Below, one piece after another: positions 6,900 through 14,786 of a stretch of 24,381 bases of DNA (its first letter is position 1; each line of letters opens with the position of its first letter). Under the pieces are notes generated by a model that worked only from the letters and a program-made list of their open reading frames with translations, was not told the DNA's origin and searched no databases. The DNA is taken from contig CALKVF010000112.1 of the NCBI GenBank assembly GCA_937996535.1, forward strand, positions 1-24,381. Reading direction: 5' to 3'. This DNA comes from an uncultured Novosphingobium sp. (GTDB lineage: Bacteria > Pseudomonadota > Alphaproteobacteria > Sphingomonadales > Sphingomonadaceae). A program made the position numbers and the translations under genes.

Positions 6900-7574
6900 A
6901 TGACCGGTATCGTCGTCCAGAATATCGAACGCGCCCCCCTTGATGTGATCGACGGCCTTGCCAAGTGCGGCGTTGCCACGGTCCACGAAGCGCAGGGCCG
7001 CACCGGTCTGCTCGCCAGCTACATGCGCCCGATCTATTCGGGTGCGCGGATCGCCGGGTCGGCGGTCACGATCAGCGCGCCTCCGGGTGACAACTGGATG
7101 GTCCATGTCGCGATCGAACAGCTGAAGGAAGGCGACATTCTGGTGATCGCGCCGACCAGCCCGTGCGAAGATGGCTACTTCGGCGATCTCTTGGCGACCA
7201 GCGCCCAAGCACGCGGCTGCCGGGGGCTGATCATCAATGCCGGGATCCGCGATGTGCGCGATCTCACCGAAATGAACTTCCCGGTCTGGTCCAAGGCCGT
7301 GTTCGCGCAAGGCACGATCAAGGCCTCGCTCGGCAGCGTCAACGTGCCGGTGGTCTGCGCCGGTGCGCCGATCGAGGCGGGCGATGTGATCGTCGCCGAC
7401 GATGACGGCGTCTGCGTGGTGCCGCGCGCCAAGGCCGCCGAAGTGCTCAAGGCCGCCCAGGCCCGCGAAGCCAACGAAGGGGACAAGCGCGCGCGCCTTG
7501 CCGCCGGTGAACTGGGCCTCGACATGTACAAGATGCGAGAAAAGCTCGCCGAAATGGGCCTCAAGTATGTCTGA
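6900..7574 (+). CDS. ligK: 4-Carboxy-4-hydroxy-2-oxoadipate aldolase (LigK)
   Basis: This 224-residue RraA-like aldolase cleaves 4-carboxy-4-hydroxy-2-oxoadipate to pyruvate and oxaloacetate using a divalent metal. It is the last step of the 4,5-cleavage pathway. The family can also decarboxylate oxaloacetate. The active-site block is GLIINAGIRDVRDLTEMNFPVW, with Arg117 and Asp118 matching the arginine-aspartate pair of characterised class II pyruvate aldolases. The N-terminal GVATVHEAQGRTGLL and the PPGDNWMVHVAIEQLKEGD block are typical. A strong GGAGAG ribosome site five bases before 6900 decides the start over an ATG 27 codons upstream. The gene overlaps ligU by eight bases and is the first gene of the plus-strand arm. 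Confidence 0.96.
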   Translation: MTGIVVQNIERAPLDVIDGLAKCGVATVHEAQGRTGLLASYMRPIYSGARIAGSAVTISAPPGDNWMVHVAIEQLKEGDILVIAPTSPCEDGYFGDLLATSAQARGCRGLIINAGIRDVRDLTEMNFPVWSKAVFAQGTIKASLGSVNVPVVCAGAPIEAGDVIVADDDGVCVVPRAKAAEVLKAAQAREANEGDKRARLAAGELGLDMYKMREKLAEMGLKYV

Positions 7575-8637
7575 CCGGGTGACCGGTTATTCCGCCCCGT
7601 GCATGTGGATGCGCGGCGGCACGTCGAAGGGCGGTTATTTCCTCAAGGATGACCTGCCCGCCGATCCGGCGCTGCGCGATGCCTTCCTGCTGGCGGTGAT
7701 GGGTAGCCCCGATCCGGTCCAGATCGACGGGATGGGCGGGGCCGATCCGCTGACCAGCAAGGTCGCGGTGGTTTCGAAATCGGCGCGTCCGGGGATCGAT
7801 GTCGATTACCTGTTCCTGCAGGTGTTCGTCGATCAGGCGATTGTCACCGACGCGCAGAACTGCGGCAATATCCTTGCGGGCGTTGGCCCGTTCGCGATCG
7901 AGCGCGGACTGGTTGCGGCCGATGCGCAAGAAACCCGCGTGGCGATCTTCATGGAAAACACCGGCCAGGTCGCCGTCGCCACGGTGCAGACGCCCGGCGG
8001 CGCGGTGACCTATAAGGGCGAGGCCGCGATTGATGGCGTGCCCGGCACCCATGCCCCGATCCCGACCGAGTTTCGCGATACCGCCGGATCATCCTGCGGG
8101 GCGCTGCTGCCCAGCGGCAACGCGGTCGACGTGGTCAACGGCGTGCCCGTGACCCTGATCGACAATGGTATGCCCTGCGTGGTGATGAAGGCCGCGGACG
8201 TGGGCATCACCGGCTATGAGGACCGCGACTGGCTCGATGCCAACACCGAACTCAAGGCCCGGATTGAGGCGATCCGTCTCGCCGTGGGTGAGCGGATGAA
8301 CCTGGGTGACGTGAAGGAAAAGTCGGTCCCCAAGATGATGCTGGTCGCGCCGCCGAAGAACGGCGGGGCGGTCTGCGTGCGCAGCTTCATTCCGCACCGG
8401 GCCCATGCCACGATCGGCGTGCTCGGCGCGGTCAGCGTGGCGACCGCCTGCCTGATCGAAGGCTCGCCCGCCGCCGAGGTCGCCCAGATCCCGGCTGGCA
8501 ATCGCAAGACTCTGTCGGTAGAGCATCCGACCGGCGAGATGAGCTGTGTGCTCGATGTGAACGATGCGGGCGAAGTTGCCTCGGCAGCCCTGCTGCGCAC
8601 CGCGCGCAAGCTGATGGATGGAGTTGTATTCGGATGA
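7567..8637 (+). CDS. ligU: 4-Oxalomesaconate tautomerase / 1,3-allylic isomerase (LigU, PrpF family)
   Basis: This 356-residue protein of the PrpF/DUF453 family moves the double bond of (4E)-oxalomesaconate so that LigJ can hydrate it. It has the two-domain diaminopimelate-epimerase-like fold. The N-terminal MWMRGGTSKGGYF is the family signature. Lys65 (GADPLTSKVAVV) and Cys99 (DAQNCGNILAG) correspond to the lysine and cysteine discussed as catalytic residues in LigU. A mirror block in the second half (IPHRAHATIGVLGAVSVATACL) completes the fold. The ATG overlaps the end of ligK by eight bases, with no strong ribosome site, which suggests translational coupling. The older name for this position in SYK-6 is orf1, between ligK and ligI; the same order is seen here. 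Databases often label it PrpF or 4-oxalomesaconate tautomerase. Confidence 0.94.
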   Translation: MSDRVTGYSAPCMWMRGGTSKGGYFLKDDLPADPALRDAFLLAVMGSPDPVQIDGMGGADPLTSKVAVVSKSARPGIDVDYLFLQVFVDQAIVTDAQNCGNILAGVGPFAIERGLVAADAQETRVAIFMENTGQVAVATVQTPGGAVTYKGEAAIDGVPGTHAPIPTEFRDTAGSSCGALLPSGNAVDVVNGVPVTLIDNGMPCVVMKAADVGITGYEDRDWLDANTELKARIEAIRLAVGERMNLGDVKEKSVPKMMLVAPPKNGGAVCVRSFIPHRAHATIGVLGAVSVATACLIEGSPAAEVAQIPAGNRKTLSVEHPTGEMSCVLDVNDAGEVASAALLRTARKLMDGVVFG

Positions 8638-9506
8638 GCAGTGACCGCATTGTCAGTTGGCATGGCAGCCCCGCAAAGCCGCTCTACGTGCCGCCCGCTG
8701 GCGCAATCGACGCGCATTGTCACGTGTTCGGGCCGATGGCGCAGTTCCCGTTCAGCGCCAAGGCAAAGTATCTGCCCGAAGACGCCGGGCCGGACATGCT
8801 GTTCGCGCTGCGCGATCACCTAGGCTTTGATCGCAATGTGATCGTTCAGGCCAGCTGCCACGGCACCGATAATGCCGCCACTCTCGATGCGATTGCCAAA
8901 TCGAACGGCAAGGCGCGCGGCGTGGCCGTGGTTGATCCGTCGATTTCCGAGGCCGAACTGGCCGCGCTGCACGAAGGCGGGATCCGCGGGATCCGCTTCA
9001 ACTTCCTCAAGCGGCTGGTCGATGACGCACCCAAGGACAAGTTCCTCGAAGTGGCGCGGCGCCTGCCGCAGGGCTGGCACGTGGTGATCTATTTCGAGGC
9101 CGACATCCTTGAGGAACTGCGCCCGTTCATGGATGCCATCCCCGTGCCGCTGGTGATCGACCACATGGGCCGCCCCGATGTGACCCAAGGCCCGGACGGC
9201 GCCGACATGAAGGCGTTCCGCGCGTTCCTCAACAGCCGCGATGACATCTGGTTCAAGGCGACCTGCCCGGACCGTCTCGACGGTAGCGGCGATCCGTGGG
9301 ACATGTTCGCCGAAAGCGTTGCGCCGCTGGTGGCCGACTATCCGCGCCGCTGCCTGTGGGGCACCGATTGGCCGCACCCCAACATGCAGGACGCGATCCC
9401 CGATGACGGCCACCTGGTCGACATGATCCCCCGCATCGCGCCGACCGAGGAGCTGCAGCGCCTGCTGCTGATCGACAATCCCGAGGCGCTCTACTGGGCT
9501 GATTAA
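8634..9506 (+). CDS. ligI: 2-Pyrone-4,6-dicarboxylate hydrolase (LigI)
   Basis: This 290-residue amidohydrolase-superfamily lactonase opens 2-pyrone-4,6-dicarboxylate to 4-oxalomesaconate. It shows the HxH motif (IDAHCHVFGP, His28 and His30), the block GGIRGIRFNFLKRLVD with substrate-contacting arginines, VVIYFEADIL, PLVIDHMGRPDV, and the catalytic aspartate Asp245 in LWGTDWPHPN. LigI is known to work without a bound metal despite its fold. The ATG overlaps the ligU stop in an ATGA, so ligKUI is one translationally coupled unit. A hairpin 19 bases after the stop probably ends the transcript. The length is within a few residues of SYK-6 LigI. Confidence 0.96.
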   Translation: MSSDRIVSWHGSPAKPLYVPPAGAIDAHCHVFGPMAQFPFSAKAKYLPEDAGPDMLFALRDHLGFDRNVIVQASCHGTDNAATLDAIAKSNGKARGVAVVDPSISEAELAALHEGGIRGIRFNFLKRLVDDAPKDKFLEVARRLPQGWHVVIYFEADILEELRPFMDAIPVPLVIDHMGRPDVTQGPDGADMKAFRAFLNSRDDIWFKATCPDRLDGSGDPWDMFAESVAPLVADYPRRCLWGTDWPHPNMQDAIPDDGHLVDMIPRIAPTEELQRLLLIDNPEALYWAD

Positions 9507-9524
9507 GGCGGGCCGGTGTTGCAA

Positions 9525-9546
9525 GGACAGGCCGGACGGCCTGTCC
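9525..9546. terminator. Hairpin between the convergent ligI and short-chain dehydrogenase genes
   Basis: GGACAGGCCG at 9525-9534 pairs perfectly with CGGCCTGTCC at 9537-9546, leaving two central bases. In practice this is a nine-pair stem with a four-base loop. It sits in the 46-base gap between two convergent genes, so it can end transcription from both sides. It has no T-run on either strand, so it is either a weak intrinsic terminator or one helped by Rho. Confidence 0.6.
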
Positions 9547-9552
9547 GCACCA

Positions 9553-10338
9553 TCAGTAGATCGTATAACCGCCGTCGATCACGATGCTGTCGCCGGTGTG
9601 GAAGCGCGCCGCGTCCGAGGCGAGGTAGACGGCGATCCCGGCAAAGTCCTGCGGATCGCCCCACCGGCGCATCGGCACGCGGCCGATCACCTTGTCGTTG
9701 AACTTGTCCCAGCCCTGGAGGCCGGCGGTCATGTCCGAGCGGATCCAGCCCGGCAGCACCGCGTTGGCGCGGATGCCATAGCGGGCATATTCCACCGCCA
9801 GACCCCGGATCAGCCCGAGCACGGCGGTCTTGCTCGACGAGTAGGCTTCGTTCGCCGGGGCGCCGTCGATTGCCGAGGTCGATGAGGTGACCAGCAGCGA
9901 GCCGCCCGGATCGCCCGCTTCGGCGCGGGCCAGCATGTGCTTGGCGGCCTCGCGGAAAGTCCAGAACACCGCATCGAGATTGACCGTCATCACCCGGCGC
10001 CAGCTTTCGGTGGTCTGATCGTGGAACGGCCCGCTGCCGCCGCCGCCGATCCCGGCATTGGCGATGCAGCAATCGAGCCGGCCGAACTGATCGACTACCT
10101 TGGCGATCCCGGCGGCAATCGCCGCTTCGCTGGTAACGTCGACGGCTTCGACCAGTACTTCGCCGCCCAGCGCCCTGAGCCGGGCTTCGGCATCGGCGTT
10201 CTTGGCCGGGTTCTGGCCCCAGATCGCCACCTTGGCCCCGGCTGCGGCCAGCCCTTCGGCCATGCCCAGGCCAATCCCGCCATTGCCGCCGGTGACCAGC
10301 GCGACCTTGCCGGTGAGATCGAAGGGGGAAAAAGGCAT
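9553..10338 (-). CDS. Short-chain dehydrogenase/reductase
   Basis: This 261-residue classical SDR is an NAD(P)-dependent oxidoreductase of alcohol, ketone or sugar-type substrates. The cofactor motif TGGNGGIG is at residues 16-23. NAG is at 94-96, and the catalytic residues Asn120, Ser153, Tyr166 and Lys170 are all present (YSSSK). The C-terminal IDGGYTIY ending is typical of FabG-like and gluconate-5-dehydrogenase-like members. The ATG at 10338 follows a GAGAGGA ribosome site and is preferred over a start 24 codons upstream. It is convergent with ligI, so it is probably not part of the lig operon, though it could act on a related compound. The substrate cannot be read from the sequence. Confidence 0.92.
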   Translation of the reverse strand: MPFSPFDLTGKVALVTGGNGGIGLGMAEGLAAAGAKVAIWGQNPAKNADAEARLRALGGEVLVEAVDVTSEAAIAAGIAKVVDQFGRLDCCIANAGIGGGGSGPFHDQTTESWRRVMTVNLDAVFWTFREAAKHMLARAEAGDPGGSLLVTSSTSAIDGAPANEAYSSSKTAVLGLIRGLAVEYARYGIRANAVLPGWIRSDMTAGLQGWDKFNDKVIGRVPMRRWGDPQDFAGIAVYLASDAARFHTGDSIVIDGGYTIY

Positions 10339-10481
10339 GGCGGATCCTCTCGTCTGGTTGTTGTTTGCGGCCCAGCTTACGGAACGGTGGGCCGACTGCA
10401 AGGCCATCACGCCACATCCGGATTGACTGCGGCCATCAGCGTGCCCATCTCCGCTGCGATCCGCCCGCGCAGGAGAGAGCG
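10339..10481. promoter_or_regulatory. Divergent intergenic region between the short-chain dehydrogenase and msrB
   Basis: This 143-base gap must hold promoters for both divergent genes. An inverted repeat CGGCCCA (10368-10374) and TGGGCCG (10388-10394) with a 13-base spacer is a candidate operator or leader hairpin for the dehydrogenase. A strong AGGAGAG ribosome site at 10471-10477 serves msrB. I recognised no clear sigma-70 elements. Confidence 0.35.
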
Positions 10482-10880
10482 ATGACCGACAAGTTCGAAC
10501 TGACCGACGAGCAATGGCGCGAGCGCCTCAGCCCCGAGCAGTATCACGTGCTGCGCCAGCACGGCACCGAACGCGCCTTTACCGGCAAGTATGAAGCCAA
10601 CAAGGCACCCGGGCTCTATCGCTGCGCCGGGTGCGGCACGCCGCTGTTCACCAGCGCGACCAAGTACAATTCGGGTTCCGGCTGGCCGAGCTATACCGAG
10701 CCGCTTGATCCGGCGGCGGTCACCGAAATCCGCGATACCTCGCACGGGATGGTCCGCACCGAAGTGCGCTGCGCGGCTTGCGAAGGGCATCTGGGCCATG
10801 TCTTCCCCGATGGTCCGGGGCCGGGCGGGCTGCGCTACTGCGTCAACAGCGCCTCGCTCGATTTCGAGCCCGAGGATTGA
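10482..10880 (+). CDS. msrB: Peptide-methionine (R)-S-oxide reductase (MsrB)
   Basis: This 132-residue cytoplasmic repair enzyme reduces the R form of methionine sulfoxide in proteins, with thioredoxin as partner. Zinc is held by two CxxC pairs, Cys48/Cys51 (YRCAGCGTPLF) and Cys97/Cys100 (RCAACEGHLGHVF). The catalytic cysteine is Cys120 in RYCVNSASL, and the substrate pocket block is YNSGSGWPSY. The length is standard for the stand-alone enzyme. The ATG at 10482 is chosen because an AGGAGAG ribosome site sits five bases before it; the open frame extends further upstream without support. It is a single gene with its own promoter region. The matching msrA lies at the far end of the window. Confidence 0.97.
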   Translation: MTDKFELTDEQWRERLSPEQYHVLRQHGTERAFTGKYEANKAPGLYRCAGCGTPLFTSATKYNSGSGWPSYTEPLDPAAVTEIRDTSHGMVRTEVRCAACEGHLGHVFPDGPGPGGLRYCVNSASLDFEPED

Positions 10881-11010
10881 TCGCGCTCGCGCAGGATCAC
10901 GTCACGGCGGGGGATTGGCCCCAGTTTACCCGTTAACCCCGGGTTATAAATCCCCTATGCATGGCGCCGCGCCGGCTGTCTTGCCGGGTTGAAGGACATG
11001 ATCGAGCCCT
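10881..11010 (+). promoter_or_regulatory. Upstream region of the penicillin-binding protein gene
   Basis: This 130-base gap contains a perfect inverted repeat TAACCC-C-GGGTTA at 10934-10946, followed by an AT-rich TATAAAT patch that could be part of a promoter. GAAGGA at 10991-10996 is the only ribosome-site-like element, but it lies 14 bases before the gene's ATG, which is unusually far. A nine-codon open frame starts at 10998 and overlaps the true start in another frame. Confidence 0.3.
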
Positions 11011-13089
11011 ATGGCCAAGAGCGATAACCGGCGCAGGCCGGAACAACAGAGTTCCTCGTGGTTGGGGCGGGTCATGCGCCGCCTGTTCGTCTGGGGCGCG
11101 ACCCTGGGGGTGCTGGGCGTGGCGGCGCTGGCCGTGGCCGTGGGGCTGGCGGCGCAATCGCTGCCAAGTTTCGATCAGATGAAATCGAACCCGGCCGGGC
11201 AGATGATCGTGGTGCGCGCGCGCGATGGGACCGAACTGGTCTCGCTCGGGCCGAGCTATGGCCGATGGCTGTCGTCGCAGGAAATCCCGCAGGTGATGCG
11301 CGATGCGATGGTCTCGGTCGAGGACCGGCGGTTCCGCTCGCACCTTGGGATCGATCCGATTGGCCTTGCCCGCGCCGGGTTTGTTTCGGCCACCAGCGGC
11401 AAGTCGGTCCGCGCGACCTCGACCATTACCCAGCAGCTTGCGCGCACGGTGTTCCTCAACAACGACCGCACCATGACCCGCAAGATCCGCGAGGCGGTGC
11501 TGGCGCTGGCGCTTGAGTGGAAGTTCTCGAAGGACCAGATCCTCGAACTCTATCTCAACAAGGTCTATTTCGGCGGCGGCGCTTATGGCGTCGATGCCGC
11601 TAGCCGCAAGTTCTTCGGTCATCCCGGCACCGAGATCACCTTGCCCGAGGCGGCGATCGTCGCCGGGCTGGTCAAGGCGCCGTCGCACTATTCGCCCACC
11701 GCCGATGCCGAAGCCGCCGTTGGCCGCGCCAAGGTGGTGCTGGGCCTGATGCAGACCAATGGCGCGATCAGCCCAGCCCAGGCCGCCGGGGTCGATTTCG
11801 CGAAGATCAAGTTCGCCTCCGAAAAGGGGCAGAACTCGGTGCGCTATTTCACCGACTGGGCGCTGCCGCAGCTCGATCTGCTGCTGGGCGAAACGTCCGA
11901 GCCGATCGAGGTCTGGACCACGCTGGATACCAATATGCAGCGCGCCGCGACCGAGGCGATCCAGCAGAACGCGCCGATGGGCGCGCAGGGCGCACTGGTT
12001 TCGATGGACCGCGACGGGGCCGTGCTGGCGATGATCGGGGGGACCGATTACGTCACCTCGAACTACAACCGCGCGACCAATGCGGTGCGCCAGCCGGGCT
12101 CGGCCTGGAAGCTGTTCGTCTATCTCGCTGCGCTTGAGGCGGGCTATACCCCCAACGACAAGGTGGTCGACGAGCCGGTGACGATCGACGGATGGAGCCC
12201 GCGCAATTCGGGCGGCACCTATGCCGGCGAAATCGACGTGCGCACGGCCTTTGCCTATTCGAAGAACACGGTCGCCGCCTCGCTCGGCAACGAAGTGGGC
12301 TTTGCGGCGGTGGCGGGCATGGCGCGCCGGTTTGGCATCACCACTCCGATTTCGACCGTGCCCTCGATGGTGCTGGGCTCCAACGAAGTGCGGCTGATCG
12401 ACATGACCCGCGCCTTCGCCTCGGTTTCGGCCAAGGGGCAGGCGGTCGAGCCCTATGGCATCACCAAGATCCAGACCACCGACGGGCGGGTGCTCTATCA
12501 GCGCCAGCAAAAGCCCGGCGCGATGCTGGTGCCGGCCTATGTTGCCGCCGGGATCACCGACCTGCTGCAGAGCGCGGTCAGCATCGGCACGGGCCGCGCC
12601 GCGCAGATCGGCCGCCCGGTGGCGGGCAAGACCGGCACCACCAGTTCGAACAAGGACGGCTGGTTCCTCGGTTTCTCCAGCGGGGTAACCACCGGCGTGT
12701 GGATGGGCCGCGACGATGACAAGCCGGTGCCGGGCCTCCAGGGCGGCAGCGCCCCGGCGCGGGCCTTCTCCTCGTACATGAAGGTGGCGGTGGCTGCGCG
12801 TCCGGCGGAAAAGTTCGAAACCGGGGTGACCCTGCCGGCCTGGCAACTTGAACCCGATGACGAGGCATCGCTCGGCGCCAATCCCGAGGACTATTACTAC
12901 GTCGACGAGCAAGGCAACCTGGTCGACCCGGCCAATCAGGACAAGGGCAAGCCCACCGCGCCTGCCCGCGATGGCCAGCAGGAACCCGCCGCACCGCCGC
13001 CCGCGGCCAATGCCGACTTCCTCGATCAGGCCACTGGGCGCAGCCGCACCGAACAGCCCGCGCGCCCGCGCGGGGCGACCACGCCCTGA
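11011..13089 (+). CDS. Class A penicillin-binding protein (PBP1A-like transglycosylase/transpeptidase)
   Basis: This 692-residue bifunctional enzyme polymerises and cross-links peptidoglycan at the inner-membrane face of the periplasm. A basic cytoplasmic tail (residues 1-24) is followed by one membrane segment at about 25-48. The glycosyltransferase domain carries Glu104 in SVEDRRF and the STITQQLARTVFL block near 137-149. The transpeptidase domain has all three penicillin-binding motifs: Ser364-x-x-Lys367 (PGSAWK), Ser417-Lys-Asn419, and Lys540-Thr-Gly542. The tail from about 640 is proline-, alanine- and glutamine-rich and probably unstructured. It is shorter than the E. coli PBP1A, mainly because it lacks the large inserted domain. 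The start cannot be moved upstream because of an in-frame stop at 10999-11001. A strong terminator follows. Confidence 0.95.
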   Translation: MAKSDNRRRPEQQSSSWLGRVMRRLFVWGATLGVLGVAALAVAVGLAAQSLPSFDQMKSNPAGQMIVVRARDGTELVSLGPSYGRWLSSQEIPQVMRDAMVSVEDRRFRSHLGIDPIGLARAGFVSATSGKSVRATSTITQQLARTVFLNNDRTMTRKIREAVLALALEWKFSKDQILELYLNKVYFGGGAYGVDAASRKFFGHPGTEITLPEAAIVAGLVKAPSHYSPTADAEAAVGRAKVVLGLMQTNGAISPAQAAGVDFAKIKFASEKGQNSVRYFTDWALPQLDLLLGETSEPIEVWTTLDTNMQRAATEAIQQNAPMGAQGALVSMDRDGAVLAMIGGTDYVTSNYNRATNAVRQPGSAWKLFVYLAALEAGYTPNDKVVDEPVTIDGWSPRNSGGTYAGEIDVRTAFAYSKNTVAASLGNEVGFAAVAGMARRFGITTPISTVPSMVLGSNEVRLIDMTRAFASVSAKGQAVEPYGITKIQTTDGRVLYQRQQKPGAMLVPAYVAAGITDLLQSAVSIGTGRAAQIGRPVAGKTGTTSSNKDGWFLGFSSGVTTGVWMGRDDDKPVPGLQGGSAPARAFSSYMKVAVAARPAEKFETGVTLPAWQLEPDDEASLGANPEDYYYVDEQGNLVDPANQDKGKPTAPARDGQQEPAAPPPAANADFLDQATGRSRTEQPARPRGATTP

Positions 13090-13109
13090 TCTGCACCGGC
13101 GCCGCAACG

Positions 13110-13149
13110 AAAAAGGCCCGCGCTTCGAAGCCGAAGCGCGGGCCTTTTT
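13110..13149. terminator. Strong bidirectional intrinsic terminator
   Basis: An 18-pair perfect stem (13110-13127 with 13132-13149) closes a four-base loop AAGC. The inner part is GC-rich, and the outer five pairs form an A-run on one side and a T-run on the other, so it works on both strands. It ends the penicillin-binding protein transcript from the left and the protease transcript from the right. Confidence 0.93.
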
Positions 13150-13167
13150 GTTGGGATCGGCGGCGGC

Positions 13168-14685
13168 CTATTGCATCCGCACCGCGAGGTAGGCGGCACC
13201 CGGCTGGCCGGGGCGCATCACCTGTAGCGTCACGGTGGGGCGCCCAGCGGTCTTGGCGGAGCGCAGCGCCGCTTCAAACCCGCTGACATCGCTGACCGGG
13301 GCAAAGTTCACCGACTGGACGATGTCGCCGCGCTGAACCCCGCGATTGGCCGCATCCGAGGCCGTATCGACATCGAGCACGATCACCCCGGTGGTGTTCT
13401 GAGACACGCCCAGCCGTCCGGCATATTCGGGCTTCATGGTCAGCACCTGCAGACCGAGCGTGTTGCTCGACAGGCTGCCAGCCTCCTGCTTGGGGCCAGC
13501 GAAGGGATCGGCCTGTTCGCCCTTGGGATCAAAGGCCTTGGCCAGATCCTGCTGGCCGGGGCGCTTGGCAACCACGGCGTAAAGGGTCTGGCGCTTGCCC
13601 TGGCGCAGCACTTCGATCGGGATGCGGGTGCCCGGCGCGGTGTCGGACACGATCGAGGACAGGGTGCGATCCGGGGTCACTTCGATGCTGTTGACGCGCA
13701 CCACGATATCGCCGTCGCGCAGCCCGGCCTGAGCCGCGGGCAGCCCCGGCTGAACGGTGCGGACCAGTTCGCCGCGATCATGCGGCAGGCCGAGTGAATC
13801 CGCGATCTCGTCGGTCACCGGCTGGATCTGCACGCCGAGGAACCCGCGTTCGATCGCCTGGCCCTTCATCAGCTTGTCGACGATCGGGCGGGCAATGTCG
13901 GCGGGGATGGCAAAGCCGATCCCGATGTTCCCGCCCGAAGGCGCCACGATCCAGTTGTTGATGCCGATCACGCTGCCCTTCATGTCGAACATCGGGCCGC
14001 CCGAATTGCCCGAATTGATCGAGGCGTCGGTCTGAATATAGTGATCGTAGGCCCCGGTCCCGGTGTTGCGATAGACCGAGGAAATGATCCCCGAAGTCAC
14101 CGTGCCGCCCAGGCCAAAGGGATTGCCGATGGCGATCACCCAGTCGCCCGCGCGGGCCTTGGCCGATTGTCCGAACTGGACGAAGGGCAGCGCCGCCTTG
14201 GGCTCGATCTTGAGCACGGCGATGTCCGAATCCGGGTCGCGCCCGACGATCCGGGCCTTGTATTCGGTGCCGCTGGAAAACTTGACGGTGACTTCGTCGG
14301 CCGCGTTTTCGCTGTCGAGGCTGATCACGTGGTTGTTGGTCACGATATAGCCATCGGGCGAGATGATGAAGCCCGAGCCGACCGCTTCGGCCTGACGCGA
14401 CTGGGTATCGCCGCCGCGCGGGATCAGCGCGCCAAACGGGGTGCCGGCCAGCGGGTTCTGGGCCTTGACCGTCACCTTCTGGCGCACGGCGATGTTGACC
14501 ACCGCGGGCTGCAACTGCTGGGTAAGGTCGGCAAAGCTGGCCGGTGCGCCGGCGCGCGGGGTGATGCCTTCAAGCTGGAGCGCATCGTTCTGGGCGACTT
14601 GCGCGCCTGCGGGCAGGCCGGTCAGCAGCGAAAGGGTCGCCCCGCCGAGCAGCAGGGCCGAGGTAAGTCCATAAGCGTATCGCAC
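13168..14685 (-). CDS. degP: Do/DegP-type periplasmic serine protease
   Basis: This 505-residue periplasmic protease and chaperone degrades misfolded envelope proteins. It has a signal peptide (about residues 1-28, TSALLLGGATLSLLTGLPAGAQ) and a trypsin-like domain with the triad His119 (TNNHVI), Asp154 (DSDIAVLKI) and Ser228 (INSGNSGGPMFD). Two PDZ domains follow, at about 282-370 (FLGVQIQPVTDEIADSLG...) and 395-500 (NTLGLQVLTMKPEYAGRL...). The start is taken as GTG at 14685, because VRYAYGLTSALL begins a normal signal peptide and an AGAGGA lies 11 bases upstream. The frame also stays open to a GTG at 14790, which would overlap the hflC end and disturb the signal peptide. It follows hflK and hflC, a frequent arrangement of envelope quality-control genes in alphaproteobacteria. 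Confidence 0.94.
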   Translation of the reverse strand: MRYAYGLTSALLLGGATLSLLTGLPAGAQVAQNDALQLEGITPRAGAPASFADLTQQLQPAVVNIAVRQKVTVKAQNPLAGTPFGALIPRGGDTQSRQAEAVGSGFIISPDGYIVTNNHVISLDSENAADEVTVKFSSGTEYKARIVGRDPDSDIAVLKIEPKAALPFVQFGQSAKARAGDWVIAIGNPFGLGGTVTSGIISSVYRNTGTGAYDHYIQTDASINSGNSGGPMFDMKGSVIGINNWIVAPSGGNIGIGFAIPADIARPIVDKLMKGQAIERGFLGVQIQPVTDEIADSLGLPHDRGELVRTVQPGLPAAQAGLRDGDIVVRVNSIEVTPDRTLSSIVSDTAPGTRIPIEVLRQGKRQTLYAVVAKRPGQQDLAKAFDPKGEQADPFAGPKQEAGSLSSNTLGLQVLTMKPEYAGRLGVSQNTTGVIVLDVDTASDAANRGVQRGDIVQSVNFAPVSDVSGFEAALRSAKTAGRPTVTLQVMRPGQPGAAYLAVRMQ

Positions 14686-14786
14686 GGGTTTCAAGATCCT
14701 CTTGTTGGTCGCATTCTCGCGGCGCAGGCCGGTCCCATCCGTATGGCCAGATTCACCCCGGGACAGATGAATGCAGTTTGAATGGT

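Noticed and set aside
10933..13107. Minus-strand open frame of 724 codons opposite the penicillin-binding protein
   Set aside because: All three penicillin-binding motifs and the glycosyltransferase glutamate are on the plus strand. The antisense translation is repetitive and unrecognisable, and it crosses into a terminator region.
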